Positions 35,401 through 45,800 of a stretch of DNA of 64,000 bases are shown piece after piece. Each line of letters opens with the position of its first letter. Position 1 is the stretch's first letter. Below the pieces are notes generated by a model, which saw only the letters and a list, made by a program, of their open reading frames with translations, made no database searches and was not told where the DNA came from. The stretch spans positions 1,649,501 to 1,713,500 of the forward strand of contig JADANN010000256.1 in NCBI GenBank assembly GCA_018806985.1. The letters run 5' to 3'. The stretch is from Angiostrongylus vasorum (Eukaryota; Nematoda; Chromadorea; Rhabditida; Metastrongylidae). Both the position numbers and the translations under genes were made by a program.

Positions 35401-37871
35401 TCGACTGACCTGGTCAGAGTACTTTTGAATTCCTTGTCTCATAATCACATTAACATCCAAAGAGTGCACTTTTTTAGGATTCTTTGAGATCAATTCACAC
35501 AGCTCTGCCCAAAGCTAGAAATAACTGATGTTAAAAATGACAACAGGAACGTTTCCAAAAGGAATTCCTTTAAATAACATTTTCTTCAAATATTAACATC
35601 CTTTCAGTACTGTTAGAGCTACGATAAAAGAAATCTCTCAAACTACATGGTAAGACATTACCCAAATAAGCACAACAGTATTTAACAGTTTGATCGCACA
35701 AGCGACTGTACATTAAATGCTGCTTCTTGTCACAAACTTTCCAAGTGAATGATATGGTTTTAGTGGCGTAAACATTTCTATGTGGTAAAAAGGATAGAGC
35801 TCTCCGCGTTGATCAATCCCTGAGGGATGCACCATGTATTCAACTTTATTAAGCATCGTTTAGAAGTGATTGAATGCATATCTGGCCTTTACAATGACTC
35901 GCAATGGCCTACTGATGTATCGAGCCAATGCTGCTGTCCTCCCAAATAAGTCTGGTACCTATTTGCCGACCCCGGAGGGATGAAAGGCTTGAAGTGCCAT
36001 GCGTACAGGGATCGAACCCATTTGTGTGCTGCAGGACGCCTCCGATCACTGCGCTACGCATGCCCCCTTTTATACGGTAATCTTATCACATTCATACTTT
36101 CCAGCTACCAGTGGCTTCTGATTCACAACCGTCCCCACTCGTGCTGCACAATTCTAACCGACAAGTTAATAGAAATACCCTCTAAACATCATTGTGGTCC
36201 ACAACCATATCGGTTGTCGCATTACTGTGAAATGATAACGCGTGATAAAAACTGTAGTTCAAAAAACTGCAGGGCTACAACAAGTCATTTCAGATGCGAA
36301 ACGTTACAAATTTTGGACAACCAGTGCCACCGCACATTACTGCGAAAAAATTTGCTCAATAACAAGCGGAACATGTAGACCTGGCCAAGAAAAAAGAGTT
36401 GTGGAAATAGATACACAAACTGTTCTGTTCATTTTAGCGATCAGCTCAGCAACTAAAGAGAACTAGTTCAGTGACGTAACTATAGGATTTCAAACCAGGA
36501 CCGCAGTGTTCTACGATAAGTGAAGAACTTAAAGTGTGGTGCGCAGCCATTTGTTCCTAAGCATACTAAACAATGTGGCTGTCAAGAGACAAAGTGAAGC
36601 GTAACACTACATCGACATCGAACGAAAAACATGAGTTAAACACCAGGAACATCTCCAATACAAGCAACGGAGGAATTTCTCAACCATGCAATCACCATAA
36701 TGTGCAACCATCATCCACGAGGAAGGCTCGGAAATCCAAACTGTTCATCAGACGACGGATTTCTGCTGAGAAACTTTGGGTAGCAAGCACCTTACCTGGT
36801 GGACAGTCTTGCCCTTATCGGACACCGGCATATCTTCGTTCACAAGAGCCACCAACTGCCGAGCGGCCTCGTCCAACTGGTCAATTTTGATTAGATATTC
36901 GACAAAATCCTCTCGCGCTCGTGGATTTAATTTCATGTACCTGGAATGGAACATAACGCGAAACAATCAAATGATGTCCCGAGAAAACGACCGATAGAAA
37001 TCCTAACCATACCTCCTGTAAACTCGGATGGACGTTTCAGGAATGTCATGACTTGTGACGAACTTGATGTACAGAGGCCAAATTCGTAGATGCTGTGTAA
37101 CAGGCAAAGCTCGCAACGCTCTGTCGAAAACTCGTCGACAATCGGTGACAATTCTTCGCTTCGTCATCACTGTGCAGTAATCCATCCATATTCGAGGCAT
37201 CTTAACAGAGAAAAATTGAAGATCGAAACAAATCCTGACGAAAAATTCAAAGAGCCAAGCAACTTGTCACAAGAACCTTGTGCATGTGAATGAGACATCT
37301 TTCGTAAGCATCACATAAACGGGACCATGAGATGTCCGTCGGAGGCTTGTGAGCAATCACTCGCTGTCGAAAACGTAGGTAATTGTACCACAACTTATAA
37401 CTACGATCAAAGACCTTCAGCGCACGTTCGTAGATCTAAAACAAGGGAAAGTCTTGAGTCAAATCGATACCTTGGTCTACAGAATATAACCCTATAGCCC
37501 TGCGCCTCGGAGCACAAGCACACTGGCTTGACAAATACCTGGCAAATTTCTCTCCACGGCGCGTTCGTCTTTCTCTTGTGATCGATGTACCGTTGCCAGC
37601 TCCGAAGCGATGTAGGATTCTTCAGAATATCTTCTTCATAAGGGATATCCTCTGGTGACTGGAAAGAGTGAAATCAGATGAACAGCAGATAAAGATATCA
37701 TATCAAGCATCGGAGACAGAATCCTCGCAAAACCATCACACCATAAAAAAGAACTCTGACAAAACTAACAAGATGGTAGGGCTTCTTCGGTTTGGACGAA
37801 GACTCCGCTATCTCTCGAGTCTCAGCCGAGATTTCGCTCAGGTCGAAATTTTTGTGTTCACCAACTTCCAT
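28586..37871 (-). CDS. SYF1: Pre-mRNA-splicing factor SYF1/XAB2, 20 exons, 857 aa
   Basis: HAT-repeat scaffold of the NineTeen/Prp19-associated spliceosome complex. The human form (XAB2, 855 aa) also acts in transcription-coupled repair. Exons, minus strand: 37770-37871, 37539-37658, 37277-37435, 37013-37200, 36796-36940, 35410-35514, 35252-35311, 35009-35181, 34817-34937, 34563-34682, 34384-34484, 33213-33369, 32860-33142, 32674-32783, 32084-32187, 29473-29572, 29219-29380, 29100-29150, 28883-29015, 28586-28665. Every junction is GT-AG and in phase. HAT motifs run throughout (for example [70 protein letters not shown]). An acidic stretch ([10 protein letters not shown]) and the conserved end VPAAVFGDL finish the protein. 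Introns contain family A, B and D repeats and an inverted repeat at 31207-31842. The gene looks intact and complete. Confidence 0.96.
31207..31842. repeat. Large inverted repeat with Penelope-type motif in each arm
   Basis: The arms, about 31207-31485 and 31575-31842, are reverse complements with moderate divergence. Shared blocks include TTGATAATGACTATCCGTTG, CAGCGCTCTTTTAT/CAGCACTCTTTTAT, CTCGAATGAG and TTCGGCT(A/G)ACGTTTCGACGTC. About 90 bp separates them. Each outer part encodes the EDVET(S/L)AE type motif. It lies in intron 15 of SYF1 and could fold into a long hairpin in the pre-mRNA. Confidence 0.75.
32300..32462. repeat. (TA)n/(CTAT)n microsatellite
   Basis: Begins with CTAT repeats and passes into TA/CA-rich sequence, in intron 14 of SYF1. 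Confidence 0.85.
33525..33860. repeat. Family D element with inverted arms, interrupted by a SINE
   Basis: The left arm (ATGATGAGACATTTGCAAAA, 33522) and right arm (TTTGCAAATATCTCAGCATC, 33826) are inverted. The right part has TGGTGAACGCGTTAGC and the hairpin sequence GTAGACACCTGCGGTAC. The 3' tail is split by the SINE A at 33877-34255 and resumes at 34257 (ATCATTGTAATTGAACCACA to GGCATTAAATAAAA, about 34320). It lies in intron 11 of SYF1. Confidence 0.65.
33877..34255 (+). repeat. SINE family A copy nested in family D
   Basis: A full-length copy from CTCCCAACGGTTTACCGTCT to CAAGTATCAAGTAAGT. The flanking ATCATTGTGGTTG and ATCATTGTAATTG are a diverged target duplication within the family D tail, so A inserted after D. 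Confidence 0.85.
35788..36066 (-). repeat. SINE family B copy
   Basis: Tail complement at the left (AAGGATAGAGCTCTCCGCG), head complement at the right (TCCGATCACTGCGCTACGCA). Lies in intron 5 of SYF1. Confidence 0.85.
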
Positions 37872-37984
37872 TGCGTTTTATCTGTAGCAAAACACATTCA
37901 CATTAAACATCAAGTTAGTCAGCAGATGTCACAAGCAAGAAAAACTTCAAAAAAACTAGTGGATTCATTAATGTCACGAAGGAT

Positions 37985-38263
37985 AAAAGGAAAAAAGCTC
38001 TCGGCGTTGATCAATCCCTGAGGGATGCGCCATGCATTCGACTCCATTAAGCATCGTTGGAAATGATTAAAAGCATATCTGGCCTTTAAAATGACTAGCC
38101 GTGGCCTACCGATGTACCGAACCTGTGCTGCTATCCTCCCAGACGAGTCTGTTACTAATTTGCCGACCCCGGAGAGATGGAAGCTTTTGTGAGCCTTGGG
38201 CGCGGGGATCGATTCCATACGTATTGCAGGGCGCCTCCGACCACTGCGTTACACGCGCCCTTA
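37985..38263 (-). repeat. SINE family B copy upstream of SYF1
   Basis: A complete reverse copy, tail at the left (AAAAAGCTCTCGGCGTTGAT), B-box-like GGGGATCGATTCC and A-box near 38240. It sits 110 bp upstream of the SYF1 start codon, between the divergent SYF1 and DDX56 genes. Confidence 0.85.
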
Positions 38264-38559
38264 ATGTCACATTTCCTAATACTCAAGTCAAAGTAAAATT
38301 CTCCTTATCGGTGAAATAAACGCTGAAGAGAAACATGAAGCATCACCACTCCAAGCTGTTTTCGAATAACGTAATGCATTCGAAATGTGGGTCCTCGGAC
38401 AATGCATTTAATATCACGGTTGCAACTGCGCAACACGGTAATATCTGGAGGATTTCACTACTTTTCCTGTATATTTTTGTTCTTCAGCAGCGGCTTCGTT
38501 CCACTTATATAGTTATATATTCATTTGTATACTACGTATGTATGTGTAAAGGATAAAGG

Positions 38560-38745
38560 ATAAAGGGACGTATGTATGTGTATATGCACCAATATGTATG
38601 TGCGGACATCTATCTGTGTGCATATGCGTCTGTGCATGTGTGAATACGTATATCTGCGTATATACCAGTATATACATGTCCGTATACATACGTATGTATA
38701 TATATATATATATATGTGTGTATATGGATATATGTACATATATAG
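38560..38745. repeat. (TATG)n-rich low-complexity tract
   Basis: Degenerate TATG/TGTA repeats with a short TA run at about 38700-38715. The Tyr/Ile/Cys frames across it are not genes. Confidence 0.8.
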
Positions 38746-38780
38746 ACGTTTACTGCGTACGTCATATTTTTGGTCCAGAT

Positions 38781-39125
38781 ATGTGTAAAGACCCGAGGAA
38801 GCCGACCAGAAAGTGCGTTGTGGAAGGAATTCGAGAATTTTACGTAGACTCCAGAGCGGATGTTAGATCTCAAGTAAGTTTTATTGAAAATGAAATGGGG
38901 TTCTCAGTAATCATCTGGGAAAAGTTTTGGAACCCTGAAATTCAGTTTGGAAGCCAATGATTTGCTGTGAGATGCATTTTTAGCGGTAGATTTTTTCAGC
39001 CTACAACGGACGAACGAGTTAAAAGAGCACGGAAGCGCAAACGTCTTCGCAACAGCGAAAGAATGTTGGTTTTACTTTCTGAATGTGTTGTTCCCACTTT
39101 GTTTCAAGAAATGCAGGTGATGTAA
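38781..39125 (+). CDS. Uncharacterised two-exon frame upstream of DDX56, 72 aa
   Basis: Candidate exons are 38781-38873 and 39000-39125, joined in phase by a 126-bp GT-AG intron. An acceptor-like GGTCCAG lies two bases before the ATG. The product starts MCKDPRKPTRKCVVEGIREF, has a strongly basic middle (RVKRARKRKRLRNSER) and ends LLSECVVPTLFQEMQVM. I do not recognise the family. Two readings fit. It may be a small gene of its own, possibly the first of an operon with DDX56. Alternatively, a GTAAGG donor at 39122 splices its second exon in frame to the DDX56 exon at 39762, giving DDX56 a basic N-terminal extension (644 aa in total). The sequence cannot decide between them. Confidence 0.45.
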
Positions 39126-39160
39126 GGACTGATCTATGGTTTTTTAATGTTAATAAAAGC

Positions 39161-39436
39161 CACATGTAGCGCAGTGGTTGGAAGCGCCCTGCAATACGCA
39201 TGGGATCGATCCCCGCACTCAAGGCTCACCAAGCCTTTCATGCCTCCGTGATCGACAAGTTGCTACGAGACTTATCTGGGAGGACAGCAGCACTGGCTCG
39301 ATACATTGCTAGGCCACCGCGAGTCATTGTAAAGCCCAGATATGCATTCATTCTCCTCCAACGATGCTTATTGAAGTCAAATGCGTGGCGCATCCCTCAG
39401 GGATTGATCAAAGCCGAGGGCTCTATCCTTCTATAT
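39161..39436 (+). repeat. SINE family B copy
   Basis: A clean copy: A-box TAGCGCAGTGG (39171), B-box-like GGGATCGATCCC (39201), tail GGGCTCTATCCTTCTATA. It lies between the 72-codon frame and the first DDX56 exon. Confidence 0.88.
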
Positions 39437-39822
39437 GTTCATTTCATTACATAAACGAAAAATTAACTCTGAAATTGTAGTGTTTTTCTCTTATCTACGG
39501 TTTGAAATGTGATGTTCCTACTTTTGTTCTTGTTTGTTTTTACCGTCGATTATAGGTTTATAACAAAGCGCTTAACCTTAAACAAACCCTGCTCAGATGT
39601 TTTACTTAAGTGTTCCATTAGAGTAATCTTGTGCACAGCCTAACCCAATGTTAAAGTTCATGTTGTTATTATTTCGCTTTTATCAGCTGTATTATTTAAA
39701 TCTAGCCATATTTACTCTGTGCTGAGATGACTGTTTAATTAATGTGCTTCATCTTTTTTAGGAGCCAAGGCATTGAATGTTTGAAGAACACTAAACTCAA
39801 TGTCGTAACACCTGAAGTGGGT

Positions 39823-42800
39823 ATGAAAGCATTTAGCGATTTCGACATCGATGAAAGGTTACTAAAGGTAATTTATTGTCATTTCGGACTTGGAGACCAA
39901 TTCTTCGTTGTTCTTGCGAATGCTTAGGAATGATTTCAACAGGTGATATTTTCAGTCTATTGGCATCATCGGGTGGGAGTCGCCCACCCAGGTGCAGGAG
40001 TCGTTGTTTTCCCTCGCTCTGGAGGACAAAAATGTCATCGCTAGAGCGCGGACGGGAAGTGGCAAAACTGGGGCATACTTAATTCCTGTTATTAACAAAG
40101 TGATCGGCTTTACTTCGGGTTTGCTCTTTGTGCCGTAGCAGAAGCATCGTTCTTCATTTAATCTCTGTATTTAGTCCGATTCGGAAATTTTTGGCGGACC
40201 AACAGCGTTGTTCATCGCCCCTACTAAAGAGCTTTGTATTCAGATTAACGATCTGCTTGTGAAGCTTCTTGAACCACTTCCATTTCTGCAGTCCCTAAAC
40301 TTGTCTGATTTGGCAATGGAGGAGCGTTCAGTCTGGGAAAACGTAAGTAGTTTAAACCTTTGTGCTTTTTTCATAAGATTTACAAACATTCACGTTTAGG
40401 ATGGTTCTTAAAATATGGGAGTCTTTATAGGTTAGACGTGCCGGTTTTTTATGTAAAAATTCGATGCATTTACCTATTCTTTGAACATGTCTTTAGGATA
40501 ATGAACAACTGCAAATTACAACTTTGTAAAGTTTGCCAGACCTTTGTAGTGAAACATCTAAGTCATTCTCTATGACGAAATGTGGGAACTTTTTGTCAGG
40601 AAGTTTAAGTAATACTGTGGAAACATGGCTGTGTATGGCGCAGTGGTTGAAGATGCACTGTAGTACACATGGAATCGATTCCCGCGCCCTTGGCCTACCT
40701 AGCTCTCCATTCCTCCGGCTTCGGCAAATTGGTACCAGACTTGTCTAGTAGGATAGAAGCACTGGCTCGCTGCATCGGTAGGTCACCGCGAGTCATTGTA
40801 AAGGCCAGATATGCGTACAGTCACCTCCAAACGATGCTTAATAAAGTCGAATGCATGGCGCATCCCTAAGCGATTGATGAACACCGAGAGCTTTTTTTTT
40901 ACTGTAGGTACGAATTTTTTTAGTGCTTGGTCACCTAAATGTTGTGTTTTTTATGACTACGCCCACTTCGTTGTCTCTACGCCTGGGAAGTTACTGGAGG
41001 TGTTGTCTGTTCGTCCGATTTTTTGCGATGATGTTCGATACCTTGTTCTTGACGAAGCGGACCTATTGCTGTCGTTTGGTTATGAACAGGGAAATGAGGG
41101 ATGGTGTCTACTCACGGCTCAATTTTGATTCGATTTGTTTTCAAATGCTTTATTTTCCTGTGTTTGACGGTGTATTCTTTTAGCTCTATCAAGAAATCCC
41201 TTCCATCTAAGTACCAATGTATTATGACCTCAGCTACCGTCACCGATGATATGAGTGCTTTGAAAACGTTATTCATGACGGGTCCAGTTTTCACAATCAA
41301 ATTGAAGGTTACATATATTCTTCTTTTTAGAAATTCGCTTGGTATGCATAATTCATCTGTCCATTATTACAGGAGGGAGATCTTCCTGATGTCGACCAAT
41401 TGGCACAGTACCAAATAACATGTTTGAATGACCATGAACGGTTCACAATACTTGTAGCGATGTTCAAACTGCGGCTCATTGTTGGCAAAACCATAATATT
41501 CGTTAATGATACCAACAGATGTTATATGTACGTTTTTCAAATGATGCTTAAAACCCTGGATTCAGGGATCCACACCGTATCCTATGCTCCATGACTAGAT
41601 TTCCCCGTTTTTGTTTTTGTATATGTTTATTAGATCAGTGGAGTTTTCAGGACGTCACTGGTGCTGAGAGCATTTGGTTTAAAATCATGCGTTTTGAATT
41701 CTTCCATGCCTGCCAATTCACGCTTCCATGTTATTAACCAATATAATAATGGTGCATTCGACATTATCATCGCATCTGATGCTGTAGATGCTTTAGGTGA
41801 TGATGCAGTTCAATCGAGAGAGGTCAGTAATGCTTTGCCGAGTGTCATAATGGTCCTGAGGGAGTGGCAAGTAAAACATCTATAGGTCTCATTTTCTTTC
41901 GGATGGTTTATTTTGGTGCACAGAAGTTCTTTTTTTTCGTACTTTTTGTGACCAGTCTATGGCTTATCGAACGCAAGTGCTATGGCGGGCGTCTTCGCTG
42001 GGTGAATATCTTAATGATTTCTCACCAGTTCCTCATTTTGCGACGAAAGAGTGTAACTGTTGAAGAGTGTGGGGCCTATATACTGTAGCCAGTGAAGAGG
42101 TGCAGAAATGCCTATGCGTCGAAAAACTAGCATCCCGTGTTAATGCCGTATCACGTTTTAATAAGCTAACTTTTGGGTATTGTTTTGAATAAGAGTGTAT
42201 GAAAACTGAAAGGTAAACATCGTAACGTTCCCTTCAGAACTTATACACCAGTATGATTGCACAGTGGACGAGTGTTTTCCTCCATACAGAAGAGTTATAA
42301 ATTTAGTTGAATACTTGGATGTTCTGTATTCAGTGGTTGTGCAGGCCTAAGCATTATTTCCATTCGTTTCTCTCTCGTGCAGTCGTCGTCCATAGCGGTG
42401 ATCTACTTCGAACATGGCGTCTGCGGGGTACATCCTGTAATCCTCAAACGTTCTCCCCTGCAAATGAAGAGAACCAAGAAATTAGGCGTTCTCCAGTGTG
42501 CAAAAAACACGAAATTACACGTCGCGAGAGTGTCAATGAGAGAAGGCACTGATAATCTGAGTCACAATTTATAAGTTTTATCTTCCGGGCATTATTTTTA
42601 CCTGACGTGGAACTATGTGAAATACAATCACAATGCTGCTGAGATATTTGGAAAACTTGGAGTCCGAGCCAAATCGAACCACGATTACCCTTTACGGGGT
42701 TCACGTGTTTCGCACCGCACCACTGAGGCCCCTCGTTCTGCCTTTGTGCTAGTCTCTTCACCCTAACGGTGCCTTCAGCAACCAGCTGTATCTTGGGAAA

Positions 42801-45800
42801 TGCTGTTTTTTTTTCTGCTCCTGGTTGCTTTTCTGCGAAATTATACATGAATGCTTCCAGTCCTCGCGTAAGGATAAAGAATCTGGCGTTTCTCGAGGGA
42901 TCGATTTTCATCAAGTGGGAAATGTAGTGAATTTGGATTTTCCCACATCGACTGACATCTACATCCATCGTGTTGGGAGGTGTGTTACTTGAGGAATTTC
43001 AAGGCTGGATGTTAAGACTTAGTTAGACACACGGAAGAAATTTTAATTTTCAGAACTGCTCGTGGCCGAAATAAAGGAACAGCTTTGTCACTTTGTACTC
43101 CTGAGGAGAGAGTGTACTTAGAAGCGATTCAGGAAGATATCAACAAACAAATGGGCAGAAAAGTGATAGTTCCTTATGAAATTCGTATCAAAGAGCTGGA
43201 TTCCTTCGTTTTGAGAGTGAAGGTTTGTTTCCAATGTATGAAACATATTTTTTATTTCCTCGTTTTTTCCCTTTTTTTTCTTTGTTAAAATTTCAATGGT
43301 TGTATTTGGATTTTCTTAGGAAGTTCTTTCAAAGTGCGGAAAGTCAACGATCAAGGCTGCCCGTATACAGGAAATCAAGTTGGAGGTGAGTGCAACTTCG
43401 TATGTATACGGGTTTACAGAGAAATTGTGCGGCATTGTAGACTTTTTTGGAAAATCATCACCAATTACAAATCCCTAATGTTCTGGGCGCTTGTGGATAG
43501 AAGAGGCATAAGGTGGTGCGACGAATACCCAGTTGTCTTTGCAGTGTTTGGGGTTATCATCCAGGTGGTAAACTTGCTCATGTCTTGGACGTTTTTCACG
43601 TTTTCGTTGTAGCACTACCTGCATCATCCCAGCTTCTGAAACTGAAAATAGAACAGACGGGTGCAATGACCTTGTTACTGGCCATAAGGTGCTCACAGTA
43701 GATCATTTCTTCATGGTCTTACCAACAACGCTGCATATTCTTCCATTTTACATCAAGTCTACGTGTTCTGCCTAAGTGGAAGCCGATAAGTGTGTTATTC
43801 ACATGCATAAATTAGCCTGAGAGAGACAATTTGACTGGTTTGTTTATATGAGGCTCACAAAAAATTTTATGGTAAGGAATCTATGTTTCTGATGCTATTG
43901 TTGTATATTATTTTAAAGTCTATTTCTTTGCACAATTCTCGTCAGATTACACTTTTCTAACAACTCATAATGATTTTCGAATGGTTAAATTGTTGATTAA
44001 GGGCAATAACGTATCGATTTTCTTCATGATTTCGAATATGAACGTTTTATCACCGAAGAAAATCGAAATATCATAGTAGCATGGGCCATAGAAGTGCTTT
44101 TAGCGCATAATGTGGCCAAATGGTTCAAATAATTTCGCATACTGGATACGATAGTTGATGGCGAAGAAGGTCGTATTCGCTTAGCAGCACAGACGACGAA
44201 AGTATTGGAGGTGATGATAGAAGTTGACGCTAGGAAACTGCTCTCAGTGCGATTGGATGTACAGTGAACATTCAGGCGTCTTTCACTATTTGAATAACAT
44301 TAGAAAGGTTGAAAATCTCTCTAAGTAGACGCCATTAGAGTTGAACGAAAAGCAAGAAAGTCCGCCGTGTGTAGTTTAGTCTTCACTTGTTTCGCTTAGG
44401 GAAGATGGGCCAAAAATGCTGTAGTTGGGCTGAGATGGGGCTCCTAATCTGCTTGCTTGGATGCTTGTACGGGCCGTCTTCATCAATACTGCAGACACTA
44501 CCACGTTTTCCATTCGTTTCCTTGCCTCGCGATCGTCGTCAGTGATGGTGATTTGGTCCAAGCATTGGAACGTGTGCGAGTCTTATACCATGATTTTTGG
44601 AACGTCGGTAGCTGCCAGTCCACCTGGTTGACCTTAGTAACGAATACGTACGCCCAAAGTGTCGCCTGGCGGTCGTCCCAGAGTACGGCTGCATCCTCAT
44701 AGTCACTACTCCACTATTCTTTTCGTCCATCTGTCCTCTGTTCTTTCCGTTATATGACCGGCCCATCTATGTTTCGCTATCGATTTGTATTCTCCTGAGT
44801 CTTAAAAATGAGATTGCCATCGTAGAGCAGAGCTTCACATTTCAACGGAATGTTCTCTGTTCCGGTTAAATTTCTGGAGACATCGTTGAAACACTCGTTT
44901 CTGATGAATAACAGGGCATTGAGAGGAGTGTTGAACCGAGAAGGTAAGCGTGGACTTCTAGATACTTCACCTCGTCGGTAAGCCCTGTTTGCTTAACTGG
45001 TTATACCTCATCCAAGATCTTCGATGTGCGCAAAAGGATAATTTTCGTGAATAATTTGTAGAGTGTACTGCATAGGCATATATATTGATGGAATATTCCT
45101 ATCAAACCTCCGTTTTGCCGACGACATTATCATCTTCTCAAGAAGTACTAGCGAAGCAGAGATAATGATCAACGAGCTCAACGAAGCGGGGGAAAAGATC
45201 GGACTTTGCATAAATCGAAAGAAGACCCAGTTCATGAAAAACCTACCATGCGAAGGCGAAAAAATTGAATTGGATGGATCTCTCATTGCAGAGACTACCT
45301 CGTACGTATACCTTGGGCGATCAATGAACATGGAAAACAGCATGGAGGAACTAGTTAGAAGGGCCTCTCAAAGAAGCCACCGACCAACTGAAGGTGAAGG
45401 ACCCGAAAATCCGCTCATCTCTTCTACTCTACGGTCCTCCCAGCGCTCTGTTATGCTGCAGAGACGTGGGTTGATACTTCAGCTACGTCAAGAATGCTTC
45501 GCACTACTCACAGAGCGCTTGAGCGATGTCTTCTGAAATATAACCGGCATTCTCAATATCTAGCCGGGATGCGAAGCTCTGACCTTCGAAATCTCTCCTA
45601 TCTTCGGCACCCAGGAGAATATACATTGATAACGCAGATGTGTCAGTCACATAATGAGAAGAAAAGGCAACAGATGGACGAAACGAACAGTAGAGTGGAC
45701 TCCAAGAGAATGCAAACGTCCCCTGGAACGACCACCTACACGTTGGGCGGACGTGTTCGTAAACAAAGTTAATCAGCTGTGCCCGCAGCTGCATTTGTTT

